From Curtobacterium pusillum (lineage in GTDB: Bacteria; Actinomycetota; Actinomycetes; Actinomycetales; Microbacteriaceae): a DNA stretch of 64,000 nucleotides. Position numbers and translations under genes: made by a program. The stretch spans positions 266,410 through 330,409 of the forward strand of contig NZ_VEIY01000004.1 of assembly GCF_007680845.1 (NCBI RefSeq). Direction: 5' to 3'. How positions within the stretch are numbered: position 1 is the stretch's first letter; each line of letters starts with the position of its first letter. The notes under the pieces were generated by a model, which saw only the letters and a list, made by a program, of their open reading frames with translations, was not told the DNA's origin and ran no database searches. Of this stretch, positions 34,491-42,920 are shown one piece after another.

Positions 34491-35332
34491 TGGCGAAGAC
34501 CCCGCGGCTCCTGCCCGAGAACCCCCGGCTCTTCCGCGCCCGTGTCCTCCGGACCGACCGGACCTCGCCGTCGATGCACCGCGTCACGGTCACCGGGGAC
34601 GACCTCGGCGAGTTCCGCTACCTCGGGTTCGACCACTGGTTCCGGCTCTTCGTGCAGCGCCCCGACCAGGACGCGTTCCGCATGCCGGACCTCGACGGGA
34701 AGAAGTGGTGGCCGACGTTCCTCGCCATCCCCGAGGACGTCCGACCGCACTGCGCGAACTACACCGTCGCCGCCTTCCGGCCCGGGACCACGTCGCACCC
34801 GGCCGAGATGGACATCGACTTCGTCGTGCACTGTGGCCCGGACGGTGCGCCCGAGGGCCGTGCGGCGATCTGGGCCTGCGACGCCCGCCCCGGTGACGAG
34901 CTCGCGATGCTCGACCAGGGGTGCATCTTCGACTGCCCCGAGGACACGAGCGAGGTCGTCATCGCCGCGGAGGAGACCGGCCTCCCGGGAGTGGTCGGGA
35001 TCGCCGCGTCCCTGCCGCGGGACACCGTCGGCCGCATCATCCAGGAGGTCCCGACCGCCGCCGACGTCCGCGAACTCGACGCCCCCGCCGGTGTGCAGGT
35101 CACCTGGATCGTCCGCGACCGCACGGACGCCCACGCCTTTCCCGGGCGCGCCGCCCTCGCCGAACTGCAGCGGCACGTGCCCGCGGACGACCGGGGCTAC
35201 GCGTTCGTGGTGGGGGAGTCGACGCTCGCCACGGAGGGCCGGCGCCACCTGCACCGTGCGGGGCTGCCGAAGTCGCGCATCACGTTCTCCGGGTTCTGGA
35301 AGCACGAGGCGCGGGAGTCCGTGCCCGCCTGA
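34490..35332 (+). CDS. siderophore-interacting protein (FAD/NAD(P)H ferric-siderophore reductase)
   Basis: A 280-residue SIP/ViuB-like flavoreductase. The N-terminal FAD domain has NPRLFRARVLRTDRTSPSMHRVTVTG, followed by RPDQDAF and the NAD-binding C-terminal half with WKHEA near the end. It reduces ferric siderophores in the cytosol to release iron. ATG 34490 lies one base beyond the iron box start of overlap, so the transcript is probably leaderless. It is divergent from the uptake operon that brings in the substrate. Confidence 0.92.
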   Translation: MAKTPRLLPENPRLFRARVLRTDRTSPSMHRVTVTGDDLGEFRYLGFDHWFRLFVQRPDQDAFRMPDLDGKKWWPTFLAIPEDVRPHCANYTVAAFRPGTTSHPAEMDIDFVVHCGPDGAPEGRAAIWACDARPGDELAMLDQGCIFDCPEDTSEVVIAAEETGLPGVVGIAASLPRDTVGRIIQEVPTAADVRELDAPAGVQVTWIVRDRTDAHAFPGRAALAELQRHVPADDRGYAFVVGESTLATEGRRHLHRAGLPKSRITFSGFWKHEARESVPA

Positions 35333-35342
35333 GCCCGCCCGT

Positions 35343-35419
35343 TCTTTCCCAGAGCGCCCGCGATGGAAAGCGGATTCGGGCGTACCCGGTGCTTTCTTCC
35401 GACCAGGTACGCCCGATTC
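35343..35419. repeat. dispersed 77-bp repeat, copy A
   Basis: It begins TCTTTCCCAGAGCGCCCGCG and holds the inverted pair CGGGCGTACC / GGTACGCCCG, ending GATTC. It differs from copy B at four of 77 positions. A further GGTACGCCCGG half unit follows it. Confidence 0.85.
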
Positions 35420-35515
35420 CGGCAGGTACGCCCGGTTCGGCCTGGTGGGCGCGGGCGCTGGCGCGGGGGCCGCGAGGGCCGCGGGGGAGTCCCTCGTTCC
35501 GCTCGGTACGCCCGG

Positions 35516-35592
35516 TCTTTCCCAGAGCGCCCGCGATGGGAAGCGGAATCGGGCGTACCCGGTGCTTTCCCCCGACCAGGTACGCCCGATTC
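35516..35592. repeat. dispersed 77-bp repeat, copy B
   Basis: It is in the same orientation as copy A, 173 bp further on, and a GGTACGCCCGG half unit precedes it. The hairpin potential of GAATCGGGCGTACC with GGTACGCCCGATTC is complete here. Confidence 0.85.
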
Positions 35593-35610
35593 TGCAAGGT
35601 GGGGACAGAC

Positions 35611-35652
35611 GGACGGGAGGCGCGGTGTCAGCCGGCACCGCGCCTCCCGTCC
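35611..35652. terminator. GGAGGCGCGGTG palindrome
   Basis: A 17-bp stem (35611-35627 with 35636-35652), arm GGACGGGAGGCGCGGTG, lies between convergent genes about 14 bases from the sugar permease stop and can terminate in both directions. Confidence 0.85.
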
Positions 35653-35666
35653 GAAGTGGGGCCGCG

Positions 35667-36575
35667 TCAGCCCTTGAGGCCGGACCCGGTGACGCCCTCG
35701 ACGATCTGCCGCTGGAAGATCAGGTACAGGATGATCAGCGGCAACGCCGCGAGGATCGCCCCGGCCTGGATGTCCGCGTAGCGCTGACCGAAGCTGCCCT
35801 GGACCGTGGCGAGCCCGACCGGGATCGTCATGAGGTCCGGGTTCGACAGCACGAACAGCGGCAGCAGCAGGTTGTTCCAAACCCCGACGAAGGTGAGGAT
35901 CGTGACGGCGGCGATCACCGGACGCGACAGCGGCAGGATGACCGACCAGTAGATCTTCCACATGCCGGCGCCGTCGATGCGCGCGGCCTCCTCGAGCTCC
36001 TTCGGGATGCCGTCGAAGAACTGCTTGAAGATGAACACCGCGATCACGGCGGGCACCTGCGGGAAGATCACCGACCAGTAGGTGTTGAGCAGACCCACGG
36101 CGTTGAGTTCCTGGAAGATCGGGATGATCAGCACCTGGGTCGGGATCATGATCCCGAGGATGATGAGCAGGAACGCGATGTTCCGGCCGCGGAACACGAG
36201 CCGGGACAGCGCGAACGCTGCCATCGACGCGAAGAAGACGGTCAGGACCGCCGTCACCACGCTCGTGATGGCGCTCGCGAGGTACCAGTTCCAGATGTCG
36301 CCGGACTGGAACAGCGACGCGTAGGAGTGCAGCGTCGGGTTCCAGTTCGACAGGATCGCGTTCGCGCCGAGGGCCGCGACGCCGTTGTCGGACAGCGACG
36401 TCTTCAGGGCGAACAGGCTCGGGATCAGCCAGATGATCGCGAAGACCGTCAGGACGATCCCCGACGCGATCGTGAAGCCCTTGCCCGAGACGCCGATCTT
36501 CGCGGCGTTGGCGGGTGCCGCGGCGGAGACGCCGGAGCGGAGCTTGGGGCGGGTGATGCTCTCGGTGGCGGTCAT
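35667..36575 (-). CDS. carbohydrate ABC transporter permease (MalG-like)
   Basis: A 302-residue permease with six hydrophobic segments and the EAA loop (EEAARIDGAGMWKIYWSVILPLSRP) that contacts the ATPase. ATG 36575 starts one base after the first permease's stop, so the two are coupled. With its partner it forms the channel for the sugar bound by the lipoprotein at 37.6 kb. No ATPase gene is present in this locus, so a shared MsiK-like ATPase is expected elsewhere, as is common in actinobacteria. Confidence 0.92.
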   Translation of the reverse strand: MTATESITRPKLRSGVSAAAPANAAKIGVSGKGFTIASGIVLTVFAIIWLIPSLFALKTSLSDNGVAALGANAILSNWNPTLHSYASLFQSGDIWNWYLASAITSVVTAVLTVFFASMAAFALSRLVFRGRNIAFLLIILGIMIPTQVLIIPIFQELNAVGLLNTYWSVIFPQVPAVIAVFIFKQFFDGIPKELEEAARIDGAGMWKIYWSVILPLSRPVIAAVTILTFVGVWNNLLLPLFVLSNPDLMTIPVGLATVQGSFGQRYADIQAGAILAALPLIILYLIFQRQIVEGVTGSGLKG

Positions 36576-36576
36576 G

Positions 36577-37542
36577 TCAGGCACCGATCTCTCGCTTGGC
36601 GGCAGCGCGCTCGACGAGCTGCCGGATGACCGCGATCGCGACGATCACGATGAACAGGAGCACCGACGCGGCCGATGCGGCGCCGAGCCGGTTGTCGGTG
36701 AAGCCGACGCCGGTGATGAGCTGCAGCGAGACCTGGGTCGAGATGCCGGGGCCGCCGTTCGTCATCAGGTACACCTGGTCGAAGATCTTCAGGCTGGCGA
36801 TGATCTGCAGCAGGATGACGAGCGTCGTCGTGCGGCCGAGGAGGGGCAGCGTGATCGACTTGATCTGCTGCCAGCTCGAGGCGCCGTCGACGGCGGCGGC
36901 CTCGTACAGCTCGCGGGGGATCTCCTGCAGGCCAGCCAGGTAGAGCACGAAGTTGAACCCGAGGGTCCACCAGACCGTGGCGATGGCGACGCCGATCATC
37001 GCGGTGTTCGGGCTGGAGAGGATGCCCGAGCCGGGTGTCATGCCGAGCGCGGACTGCATGCTCGCCCACAGACCGGTCGCCGGCGTGAAGATGAACACCC
37101 AGATGAGGGAGATCGTCGCCGACGGCAGGATGAACGGCAGGAAGAACGCCAGGCGGAAGAACCACTGGCCGCGGTTCATCCGGTTCGTCAGCACGGCGAA
37201 CACGAACGCCAGGATGACCAGGGGCGGGGTCGTGTACAGCGTGAACTGGAGGGTGTGCCACAGCGCCGACCAGAAGTCCGACCGGGTGAGCATCTCGGCG
37301 TAGTTCGCGAACCCGGCGAAGCTGCCGAGCCCGGTGCGGACCGTCGAGGTGTTGAAGAAGCTCGTGACGATCATCCAGATCGTCGGGCCGAGCAGGAAGG
37401 CGATGTAGAAGAGGCCGAAGGGGGCGAGGAACAGCCACCCGCTGCGGCCCTGGCCACGGCTGAGTGAGCCGGAGGCGGAGCGGAGCCGTCGCGGCGCCAT
37501 GGTGGCGTCCGTCGGACGGGTCAGAACTGGTGTCGCGGTCAC
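36577..37542 (-). CDS. carbohydrate ABC transporter permease (MalF-like)
   Basis: A 321-residue permease with an Arg-rich N-terminus, six segments and the EAA loop YEAAAVDGASSWQQIKSITLPLL. The start is GTG 37542. It lies 54 bases downstream of the substrate-binding protein gene and directly before the MalG-like gene, giving the order binding protein, MalF, MalG. Confidence 0.92.
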   Translation of the reverse strand: MTATPVLTRPTDATMAPRRLRSASGSLSRGQGRSGWLFLAPFGLFYIAFLLGPTIWMIVTSFFNTSTVRTGLGSFAGFANYAEMLTRSDFWSALWHTLQFTLYTTPPLVILAFVFAVLTNRMNRGQWFFRLAFFLPFILPSATISLIWVFIFTPATGLWASMQSALGMTPGSGILSSPNTAMIGVAIATVWWTLGFNFVLYLAGLQEIPRELYEAAAVDGASSWQQIKSITLPLLGRTTTLVILLQIIASLKIFDQVYLMTNGGPGISTQVSLQLITGVGFTDNRLGAASAASVLLFIVIVAIAVIRQLVERAAAKREIGA

Positions 37543-37596
37543 GTCATCGTGCCTTTCGCGCGGTGTTCACGTCGATCGTGGGATGGGCTCGCCCGG

Positions 37597-38952
37597 TCAC
37601 AGCGGGCTCGGAGTCTTGAGGTAGGTCGCCAGCTGGCCCTTGATGGCACTGAGCGCGCTGGCGGGGGACGAGCTGCCCTGCTGCACGAGGGCGAGCTGTG
37701 CACCGACGATGCCCTCGAAGGTCGACCCCGACCCGCCGTACCAGGCGGCGTCGTCGAACACGGCGGTCTCGGCAGCGGCGGCGTAGTTCGACTGCGGCGT
37801 CAGCTTCTTGTAGGCGGTGCTGTCGAACGTGGGGATGTAGGCCGGCACGTGGCCGCCTTCCGCCCAGGTCATGCTCTGCTCGAGCATCTGCTTGATGAAC
37901 AGCATCGCCTGCTTGCGCTGCTCGGGCGTCCGGTCCTTGCGGGGGAGCACGAACGTGTGCGAGTCGGCCTGGGTCGCCGGCTTGTCGTACAGCTGCGGGA
38001 TGGGCGCCATGCCGAACTTCAGCCCCTTGATGGACTGCGCCGTGCTGATCTCCCACTCGCCCTGCATGAAGAACCCGACCTTGCCGGTGAACATCAGCGA
38101 CTCGGCGGTGGCGTAGTCGAGGGCCTTGTTGAGCCAGCCCTGCTTCACCCACTTCTGCGTGCGGCTGGTGACCTCGTTGTAGGCGTCCTCGTTCACGGTG
38201 AGCTTCGAGCCGCCGTCGCTGATGAACGGCGTCGCGTCCTGGATCTGGTTGTAGAGCGTCCAGAAGAAGCGCCACGGGGTCGCGGTCTCCGGGACGACGT
38301 TCGCGACGTTCAACGCGTTGCCTCCGGTGACCTTCGACACCGCGGCGAGGGCGCTCTCGAACGCGTCCATGCCGGACAGGTCCTTGAGCTTGCCGTCAGC
38401 GTCGAGCAGGCCCGCCTTCTGGCAGATGTCAACGTTGTAGAAGAGGACGAACGGGTGGGTGTCGAGCGGGATCGCGATGTTGTTCCCGTCGGTCTTCTGC
38501 GCCGCCCAGGCCTTCTGGTTGAAGTCACTGGCGCTCAGGCCGACCCCGGCGAGGTCGTCCGACGTGATCGGGTCGAGCAGGTCGCCGTCCCAGAGGGGCT
38601 TCGCCCGGGTCAGGTGCGAGACCGCGACGTCCGGTGGCTTGTTCCCGACGGTGGCCAGTGTCAGCTTCGAGTAGTACGGGTTGCCCCACGCGAAGGTCGT
38701 CGCCTGGATCGACGACGAACCACCGTGCTGCTTGGCGTACCCGGCCTCCATCGCCTGCATGCGCTCGCCGTCACCGCCACCGAAGAGGTTCCAGAAGACG
38801 AGGGTCTCGGGGTTGAGGGCACTCCCGGCGAGGCCGGCGGCGAGCGGGCTCGAACAGGCGGCGAGGGGCAGGACCGTGGCGGCCGCTGCTCCGGCGGCGA
38901 GGAAGCCGCGGCGCGACAGTCGCGTCGTGGGTGTGTCTGGGCGGATCGGCAT
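37597..38952 (-). CDS. sugar ABC transporter substrate-binding lipoprotein (Tat-type signal)
   Basis: A 451-residue cluster B/D sugar-binding lipoprotein. The leader has RRGF (14-17), a Tat-type twin-Arg, and the lipobox LPLAAC with Cys33. The mature part has ETLVFWNLFGGGDGERM, TRTQKWVKQGWLNKAL and FFMQGEWEIS, as in oligosaccharide-binding proteins. ATG 38952 begins MPIRPDTP. It opens the three-gene transporter operon. A LacI-type operator lies 97 bases upstream. With an arabinofuranosidase divergent to it, arabino-oligosaccharides are a reasonable cargo (inference). Confidence 0.9.
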   Translation of the reverse strand: MPIRPDTPTTRLSRRGFLAAGAAAATVLPLAACSSPLAAGLAGSALNPETLVFWNLFGGGDGERMQAMEAGYAKQHGGSSSIQATTFAWGNPYYSKLTLATVGNKPPDVAVSHLTRAKPLWDGDLLDPITSDDLAGVGLSASDFNQKAWAAQKTDGNNIAIPLDTHPFVLFYNVDICQKAGLLDADGKLKDLSGMDAFESALAAVSKVTGGNALNVANVVPETATPWRFFWTLYNQIQDATPFISDGGSKLTVNEDAYNEVTSRTQKWVKQGWLNKALDYATAESLMFTGKVGFFMQGEWEISTAQSIKGLKFGMAPIPQLYDKPATQADSHTFVLPRKDRTPEQRKQAMLFIKQMLEQSMTWAEGGHVPAYIPTFDSTAYKKLTPQSNYAAAAETAVFDDAAWYGGSGSTFEGIVGAQLALVQQGSSSPASALSAIKGQLATYLKTPSPL

Positions 38953-39048
38953 GGCATCACTCCATCGGGACGGGCCGAACACGGGAGCAGGGTCGGTGCT
39001 CCCGCCGAGGCATCGCTGCTTCGGGACGGAACAGCGGGTCGATGCTCC

Positions 39049-39141
39049 GTGAGCGCTCACATTAGCGCTCGACCCCATCATCCGCCACCCCTTCCAACCA
39101 GGCACGGAAACCGGTAGCGTTTTCGTTAGGTGAGCGCTCAC
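39049..39141. promoter_or_regulatory. paired LacI-family operators GTGAGCGCTCAC
   Basis: Perfect 12-bp palindromes at 39049-39060 and 39130-39141, with centres 81 bp apart, lie between the divergent sugar transporter and GH51 genes. The first is extended (CGTGAGCGCTCACATTAGCGC). The same core occurs at 62795-62810 next to a LacI gene, the most likely binder. Confidence 0.8.
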
Positions 39142-39232
39142 TTTTCGTGACGGCCCGATTCGTCCACCGGACGGTCCGTCCCGCTCCCCGCACGACCAGA
39201 AGCACCCGCTGTAGCACGATCGAAGGAGATCC

Positions 39233-40744
39233 ATGCCCCGCACACACCTCGTCCTGGACGCCGCGTTCACCGTGGGGCCGGTGCGCCGTCGCCTCTTCGG
39301 CGGGTTCGTCGAACACCTCGGACGCCACGTCTACGACGGCATCCACGAGCCCGCGCACGAGACCGCCGACGAGCACGGCTTCCGCAAGGACGTCATCGAC
39401 CTCGTCAAGGAGCTGAACGTCTCGGCCATCCGCTACCCCGGCGGCAACTTCGTCTCCGGCTACAAGTGGGAGGACGGCGTCGGCCCGGTCGAGCAGCGGC
39501 CGAAGCGGCTCGACCTCGCCTGGCACTCCACCGAGACGAACGAGGTCGGCCTGCACGAGTTCCAGCACTGGCTCGACCAGGTCGGCTCGGAACTCATGCT
39601 CGCCGTGAACCTCGGCACCCGCGGCACGGCCGAGGCGATCGAGCTGCTCGAGTACGCCAACATCGACGCCGGCACCGCCCTGTCCGAGTACCGCAGGTCG
39701 AACGGCCGTCAGGAGCCCTTCGGGATCTCGATGTGGTGCCTCGGCAACGAGATGGACGGCCCGTGGCAGCTCGGCCACAAGAACGCCGACGACTACGGCA
39801 AGCTCGCCGCGATGACGGCCAAGGCCATGCGGCAGATCCAGCCCGACCTCGAGCTCGTCGCCTGCGGTTCCTCCGGGGCGTCGATGCCGACGTTCGGCGA
39901 GTGGGAGCGCACCGTCCTGGAGCACACCTACGACGACGTCGACTACATCTCCGCGCACGCCTACTACGAAGAGGGGGACGACCTGCCGTCGTTCCTCGCC
40001 TCCGGCGTGAACATGGACCACTTCATCAAGACGGTCACCACTGCCGCCGACCACGTGCAGGCGCAGAAGAAGTCCGACAAGCGGATCGACATCTCGTTCG
40101 ACGAGTGGAACGTCTGGTCGATCAGCAAGTGGAACGAACAGCAGAAGGAGTTCACACTCCACGACTGGCCGGTCGCCCCGCGCCTGCTCGAGGACGTCTA
40201 CACGGTCGCGGACGCGGTCGTCGTCGGCGGGCTCCTGATCTCGCTCCTGCGCCACGCGGACCGGGTCGCCTCGGCCTCGATCGCGCAGCTCGTGAACGTG
40301 ATCGGCCCGATCATGACCGAGCCCGGCGGGCCGGCCTGGCGCCAGACGACGTTCTTCCCGTTCTCGGTGACGTCGCGCCTCGCGCAGGGCACGTCCCTGC
40401 AGGTGAAGTCCTCGGGTGACACCGTCGACGGCGGCAAGCACGGCGAGGTCCCGGTCGTGGACTCGGCCGCCACGGTCGCCGAGGACGGCTCCGTCGCGGT
40501 GTTCCTCGTCAACCGGCACCAGTCCGAGTCGACCACGGTCACGATCGACCTCGCCGGCCTGGGCGCCAGCGGCGACGCCGAGGTGCGTGCCGAGGGTGTC
40601 TGGGACGACGACCTGCACGCGGTGAACGACCTGTCCGACACCGAGCGCGTCGGGCTCCGGACGAACGAGAGCGTCCGTCGCGACGCGGACACCATCACGA
40701 TCGAACTGCCGCCGGTCTCGTGGACCGCGGTCTCGATCGGCTGA
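39233..40744 (+). CDS. alpha-L-arabinofuranosidase, glycoside hydrolase family 51
   Basis: A 503-residue retaining arabinofuranosidase with no signal peptide, so probably cytosolic. GH51 landmarks are GGNFVSGYKWEDGVGP, the acid/base Glu173 in GNEMDGPWQ and the nucleophile Glu291 in SFDEWNVW. A beta-sandwich tail ends IELPPVSWTAVSI. It releases terminal arabinose from arabino-oligosaccharides brought in by the adjacent transporter. ATG 39233 has GAAGGAG upstream, and two LacI-type operators precede it. Confidence 0.94.
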   Translation: MPRTHLVLDAAFTVGPVRRRLFGGFVEHLGRHVYDGIHEPAHETADEHGFRKDVIDLVKELNVSAIRYPGGNFVSGYKWEDGVGPVEQRPKRLDLAWHSTETNEVGLHEFQHWLDQVGSELMLAVNLGTRGTAEAIELLEYANIDAGTALSEYRRSNGRQEPFGISMWCLGNEMDGPWQLGHKNADDYGKLAAMTAKAMRQIQPDLELVACGSSGASMPTFGEWERTVLEHTYDDVDYISAHAYYEEGDDLPSFLASGVNMDHFIKTVTTAADHVQAQKKSDKRIDISFDEWNVWSISKWNEQQKEFTLHDWPVAPRLLEDVYTVADAVVVGGLLISLLRHADRVASASIAQLVNVIGPIMTEPGGPAWRQTTFFPFSVTSRLAQGTSLQVKSSGDTVDGGKHGEVPVVDSAATVAEDGSVAVFLVNRHQSESTTVTIDLAGLGASGDAEVRAEGVWDDDLHAVNDLSDTERVGLRTNESVRRDADTITIELPPVSWTAVSIG

Positions 40745-40794
40745 TCGGGGAAGAGGCGCCTCGGCGGACACCACGGTGAGCGTCGAGTGAGCAC

Positions 40795-40832
40795 GGAGGG
40801 CGTCGGGTCGCGTGAGCGGCCCGGCGCCCTCC
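40795..40832. terminator. hairpin terminator after the GH51 gene
   Basis: GGAGGGCGTCGGG (40795-40807) pairs with CCCGGCGCCCTCC (40820-40832) with one wobble, about 50 bases past the arabinofuranosidase stop. Confidence 0.75.
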
Positions 40833-40935
40833 GCCGTCCGGTGGGCCGTCCGGCGGGCCGCCGTCCGCGGGGCCGCCGTCCGGCGGCTCCGACGTCCGGC
40901 GGGGCCGCGGCCCGGCAGGGCCGCCGGACGGCGCG
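40833..40935. repeat. low-complexity GCCGTCCGG-type repeats
   Basis: Short, imperfect copies of GCCGTCCGG/GGGCCGCCGTCC run for about 100 bases between the GH51 terminator and the AraC regulator stop. Some can pair with each other. No gene is seen. Confidence 0.6.
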
Positions 40936-40938
40936 GCG

Positions 40939-42099
40939 TCAGTGGTGCAGGGTCTGCCGCGGGTACTCGCCGAACGCCTGCACGTACGCGCCGGAGAACC
41001 GGCCGAGGTGCGAGAAGCCCCATCGGCGTGCCACGGCCCGCACGCTCGTCGACGCAGGGTCCGCCTGCGTCAGGTCGATCCGGACGCGGTCGAGTCGGAG
41101 CCGCTGCACGTACCCCATCGGGGTCTGACCGAGGTTCCGCTGGAACGACTCCTGGATCGACCGGACGCTGAGGCCCGCGGCGTCGGCGATCTCGGCCACG
41201 GTGAGCGGCCGGTCGACGTGGGTGTGCACGAACTCGACGGCCGCCCGCAACCGTCCCATCCGGGGCAGGAGCACCACGTCGGGCAGCCCCGGGACCTCCG
41301 GTGGGTAGAGGTCCAGGAACGCCGCTGCGGCGTCGCGGGTCAACGTCTGCCACAGCAGGGACGCGACGCCGTTGTGGAGCTCCCGGGAGAGCAGCGTCAT
41401 CTGCGCCCGCCACCGCGCGACGGCGACCCGGTCGAGCGGGCGGAGGTGGTCGAGCGCCAGGTTCGTGACCCGCCCCGTGGCGAGCCGCTCCGCCGCCACG
41501 TCGTGGACGAGGGCGCGCGAGAGGTGCACCAGGCGCTGGTCGTGGTCCTGGAAGTCGAACACGAACTCGCGGTCCGTCGGGAGGAGCATCGGGACGCCCA
41601 GGGTGAGCGGCACACGGTCGACCTGCACGTCGGGGACGCCGGACCCTTCCGTGATCCACTGCACGATGTAGTCGTCCGTGCGGGGGACGGCACCGCGGAT
41701 GCGGCCGGTGATCCGGGAGCGGCGGAGCGTCAGTGCGTCGTCGCCCACGGCCGTGTACCGGTACGTGAACGGCTGGTCCGTGACGGACGCCGCCCAGTGC
41801 TTGCCCGCGTACAGGCCGCCGATCTCGGCGACTGCCGCGTCCGGCCGGGTGCCGATGGCCTCGAGCCGGACGCTCCGGCGCGCCTCGATCGCGACGGACG
41901 CGCGCGCCTCGAGATCGGCGGACGCGCGAGCATCGATCGCGGCGGACGCGCGGGCCTCGATGTCGGCGGACGCGCGCGCCTCGACGGCCGCGCCCGCCTC
42001 GACGGCCGCGCCCGCCTCGGCGGCCGCGCGCGCCTCTGCCGCAGCCCACTCCTCGGTCGACCCGCAGTCGCGGAGCCACCGCTCGATCGCGATGCTCAT
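40939..42099 (-). CDS. AraC family regulator with an N-terminal octapeptide-repeat extension
   Basis: A 386-residue AraC/XylS-type regulator. The C-terminal DNA-binding domain has VAEIADAAGLSVRSIQESFQ and WGFSHLGRFSGAYVQAFGEYP. The middle resembles the AraC-binding-like domain of stress-type activators (HWAASVTDQPFTYRYT). Residues 21-80 are a repeat of about five 8-residue units (EARASADI, EARASAAI, DARASADL, EARASVAI, EARRSVRL) preceded by EAGAAV units, a feature I do not know from the family. ATG 42099 overlaps the TGA of the small upstream gene (ATGA). Confidence 0.87.
   Translation of the reverse strand: MSIAIERWLRDCGSTEEWAAAEARAAAEAGAAVEAGAAVEARASADIEARASAAIDARASADLEARASVAIEARRSVRLEAIGTRPDAAVAEIGGLYAGKHWAASVTDQPFTYRYTAVGDDALTLRRSRITGRIRGAVPRTDDYIVQWITEGSGVPDVQVDRVPLTLGVPMLLPTDREFVFDFQDHDQRLVHLSRALVHDVAAERLATGRVTNLALDHLRPLDRVAVARWRAQMTLLSRELHNGVASLLWQTLTRDAAAAFLDLYPPEVPGLPDVVLLPRMGRLRAAVEFVHTHVDRPLTVAEIADAAGLSVRSIQESFQRNLGQTPMGYVQRLRLDRVRIDLTQADPASTSVRAVARRWGFSHLGRFSGAYVQAFGEYPRQTLHH
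41860..42039. repeat. tandem repeat inside the AraC regulator gene, 24-bp units
   Basis: Imperfect 24-bp units, such as GCGCGCGCCTCGA followed by CGGCGGAC, encode the eight-residue periodic segment. Shorter 18-bp units (GCCTCGACGGCCGCGCCC) encode the EAGAAV segment. Such arrays can vary in copy number between strains. Confidence 0.8.
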
Positions 42100-42323
42100 G
42101 TCAGGCGGAAGAAGTCGGCGTACGACGGCTCGATGCCGTGTCCGGCGGTCCGCAGGCGGACGTTCGCGGCGAGGACCGCCGGATCGGTGAGCCCGGTGCG
42201 CCGCCGCCACTCGGCCGTCGTGGACGGGAGCTCGTCGGCGCTCATCGGCGGCGCGTAGGTGGTGCGCGCGGCAGTGCCGTGCGGCGAAGTGCCGATGGCG
42301 AAGCTACTGGTCAACTCGATCAC
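42096..42323 (-). CDS. small protein translationally coupled upstream of the AraC regulator, unknown function
   Basis: Up to 75 residues (MIELTSSFAIGTSPHG to SYADFFRLT). The TGA overlaps the AraC ATG. The 5' start is a GTG at 42323 with no clear Shine-Dalgarno, and an ATG at 42245 would give a 49-residue version (MSADELPSTTAEWRRRTGLT). The tight overlap supports a real gene, perhaps regulating AraC translation. I do not recognise a domain. Confidence 0.5.
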   Translation of the reverse strand: MIELTSSFAIGTSPHGTAARTTYAPPMSADELPSTTAEWRRRTGLTDPAVLAANVRLRTAGHGIEPSYADFFRLT

Positions 42324-42635
42324 CCCTGATCAGCTCGGAGACGGCGGGTCGTGTCCGCGGCCGGGGTCTGGGGCTGCTGTTCGCCACGCTAGGTGAGTCA
42401 CTGCGGACCCGCAAGGTTTCTCGTGTCCGACCGCCCGGACCGTCCGCCGAACGCAGGAACGAGCCCCGCTGGCGGCCTGACGATCCGCGGTGGTGGTATC
42501 GCTGGGCTGAGCGGGACGAACGAGACCGACGCGGACTCGACGCAGTGAGAAGCAGTGAGAAGCAGTGAGAAGGCGGGCGGTCGTGAGCTACGGAACCCGG
42601 CTGCTGGACGGGGTACTCCCCACGGTGTCACTGTG
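42324..42635. other. 312-bp intergenic stretch with a 10-bp tandem repeat
   Basis: No gene is seen. It holds the start-region control sequences of the divergent small/AraC genes and the GAF fragment, plus three tandem GCAGTGAGAA copies. Confidence 0.7.
42542..42571. repeat. three perfect tandem copies of GCAGTGAGAA
   Basis: Copies at 42542-42551, 42552-42561 and 42562-42571, just upstream of the truncated GAF gene. The 10-bp period equals about one helical turn, so the copies would face the same side of the DNA. Confidence 0.8.
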
Positions 42636-42920
42636 ATGCGCACCGACGACGCCCGCCCGGTGCCGGACGGGGACCGCGATCGCAACACGGGAGCTCTCGC
42701 AGCGGCGTTCGCGCACCTGCCGGTCGACGGCGTCGCGATCTCGACGCTCGGCGCCCCGTTCGGTTCGGAGACCGTGAGTGCGAGCAACGCGTTCGCCGCC
42801 CGGCTCGACGAGGTCCAGCTCGACCTCGGCGAGGGGCCGATCTGGCAGGCGCTCCGTTTCCGGACCGTCGAACTGCAGCCGGAACTCGGTGCGACCGTGA
42901 CCGAAGCGGGGTCCAGGTGA
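42636..42920 (+). pseudogene. truncated GAF-domain fragment (5' half of a GAF-ANTAR gene)
   Basis: A 94-residue product (start chosen at ATG 42636; GTG alternatives upstream) resembling the first part of a GAF domain: GALAAAFAHLPVDGVAISTLG and LDLGEGPIWQALRFRTVELQPELG. It stops where the middle GAF motif (RWPVFA, then SVHSIPLR in the intact paralogue at 43195) should follow. The downstream ANTAR fragment overlaps its stop. Together they look like one GAF-ANTAR gene that lost about 60-70 codons. Confidence 0.65.

Larger units (their letters stand above)
35333..35666. other. 334-bp gene-free stretch holding a dispersed repeat pair and a terminator
   Basis: It lies between the convergent siderophore-interacting gene and sugar permease gene. 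It holds two copies of the roughly 77-bp repeat, several extra GGTACGCCCG half units and a GGAGGCGCGG hairpin. The GC-rich middle (about 35440-35510) shows no gene. Confidence 0.85.

Noticed and set aside
35440..35510. Possible small gene in the GC-rich middle of the repeat region
   Set aside because: Frames there consist of Arg/Gly/Ala runs and change with each repeat; no start with a ribosome site is present.
40833..40935. GCCGTCCGG repeats as a CRISPR-like or coding repeat
   Set aside because: Units are short, irregular and overlapping with no spacers, and the region lies after a terminator; it is low-complexity GC sequence.
39062..42079. A 1005-codon minus-strand frame across the GH51 and AraC genes
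   Set aside because: Its sequence is a low-complexity shadow. The GH51 gene on the other strand and the AraC gene in another frame have clear catalytic and HTH motifs.
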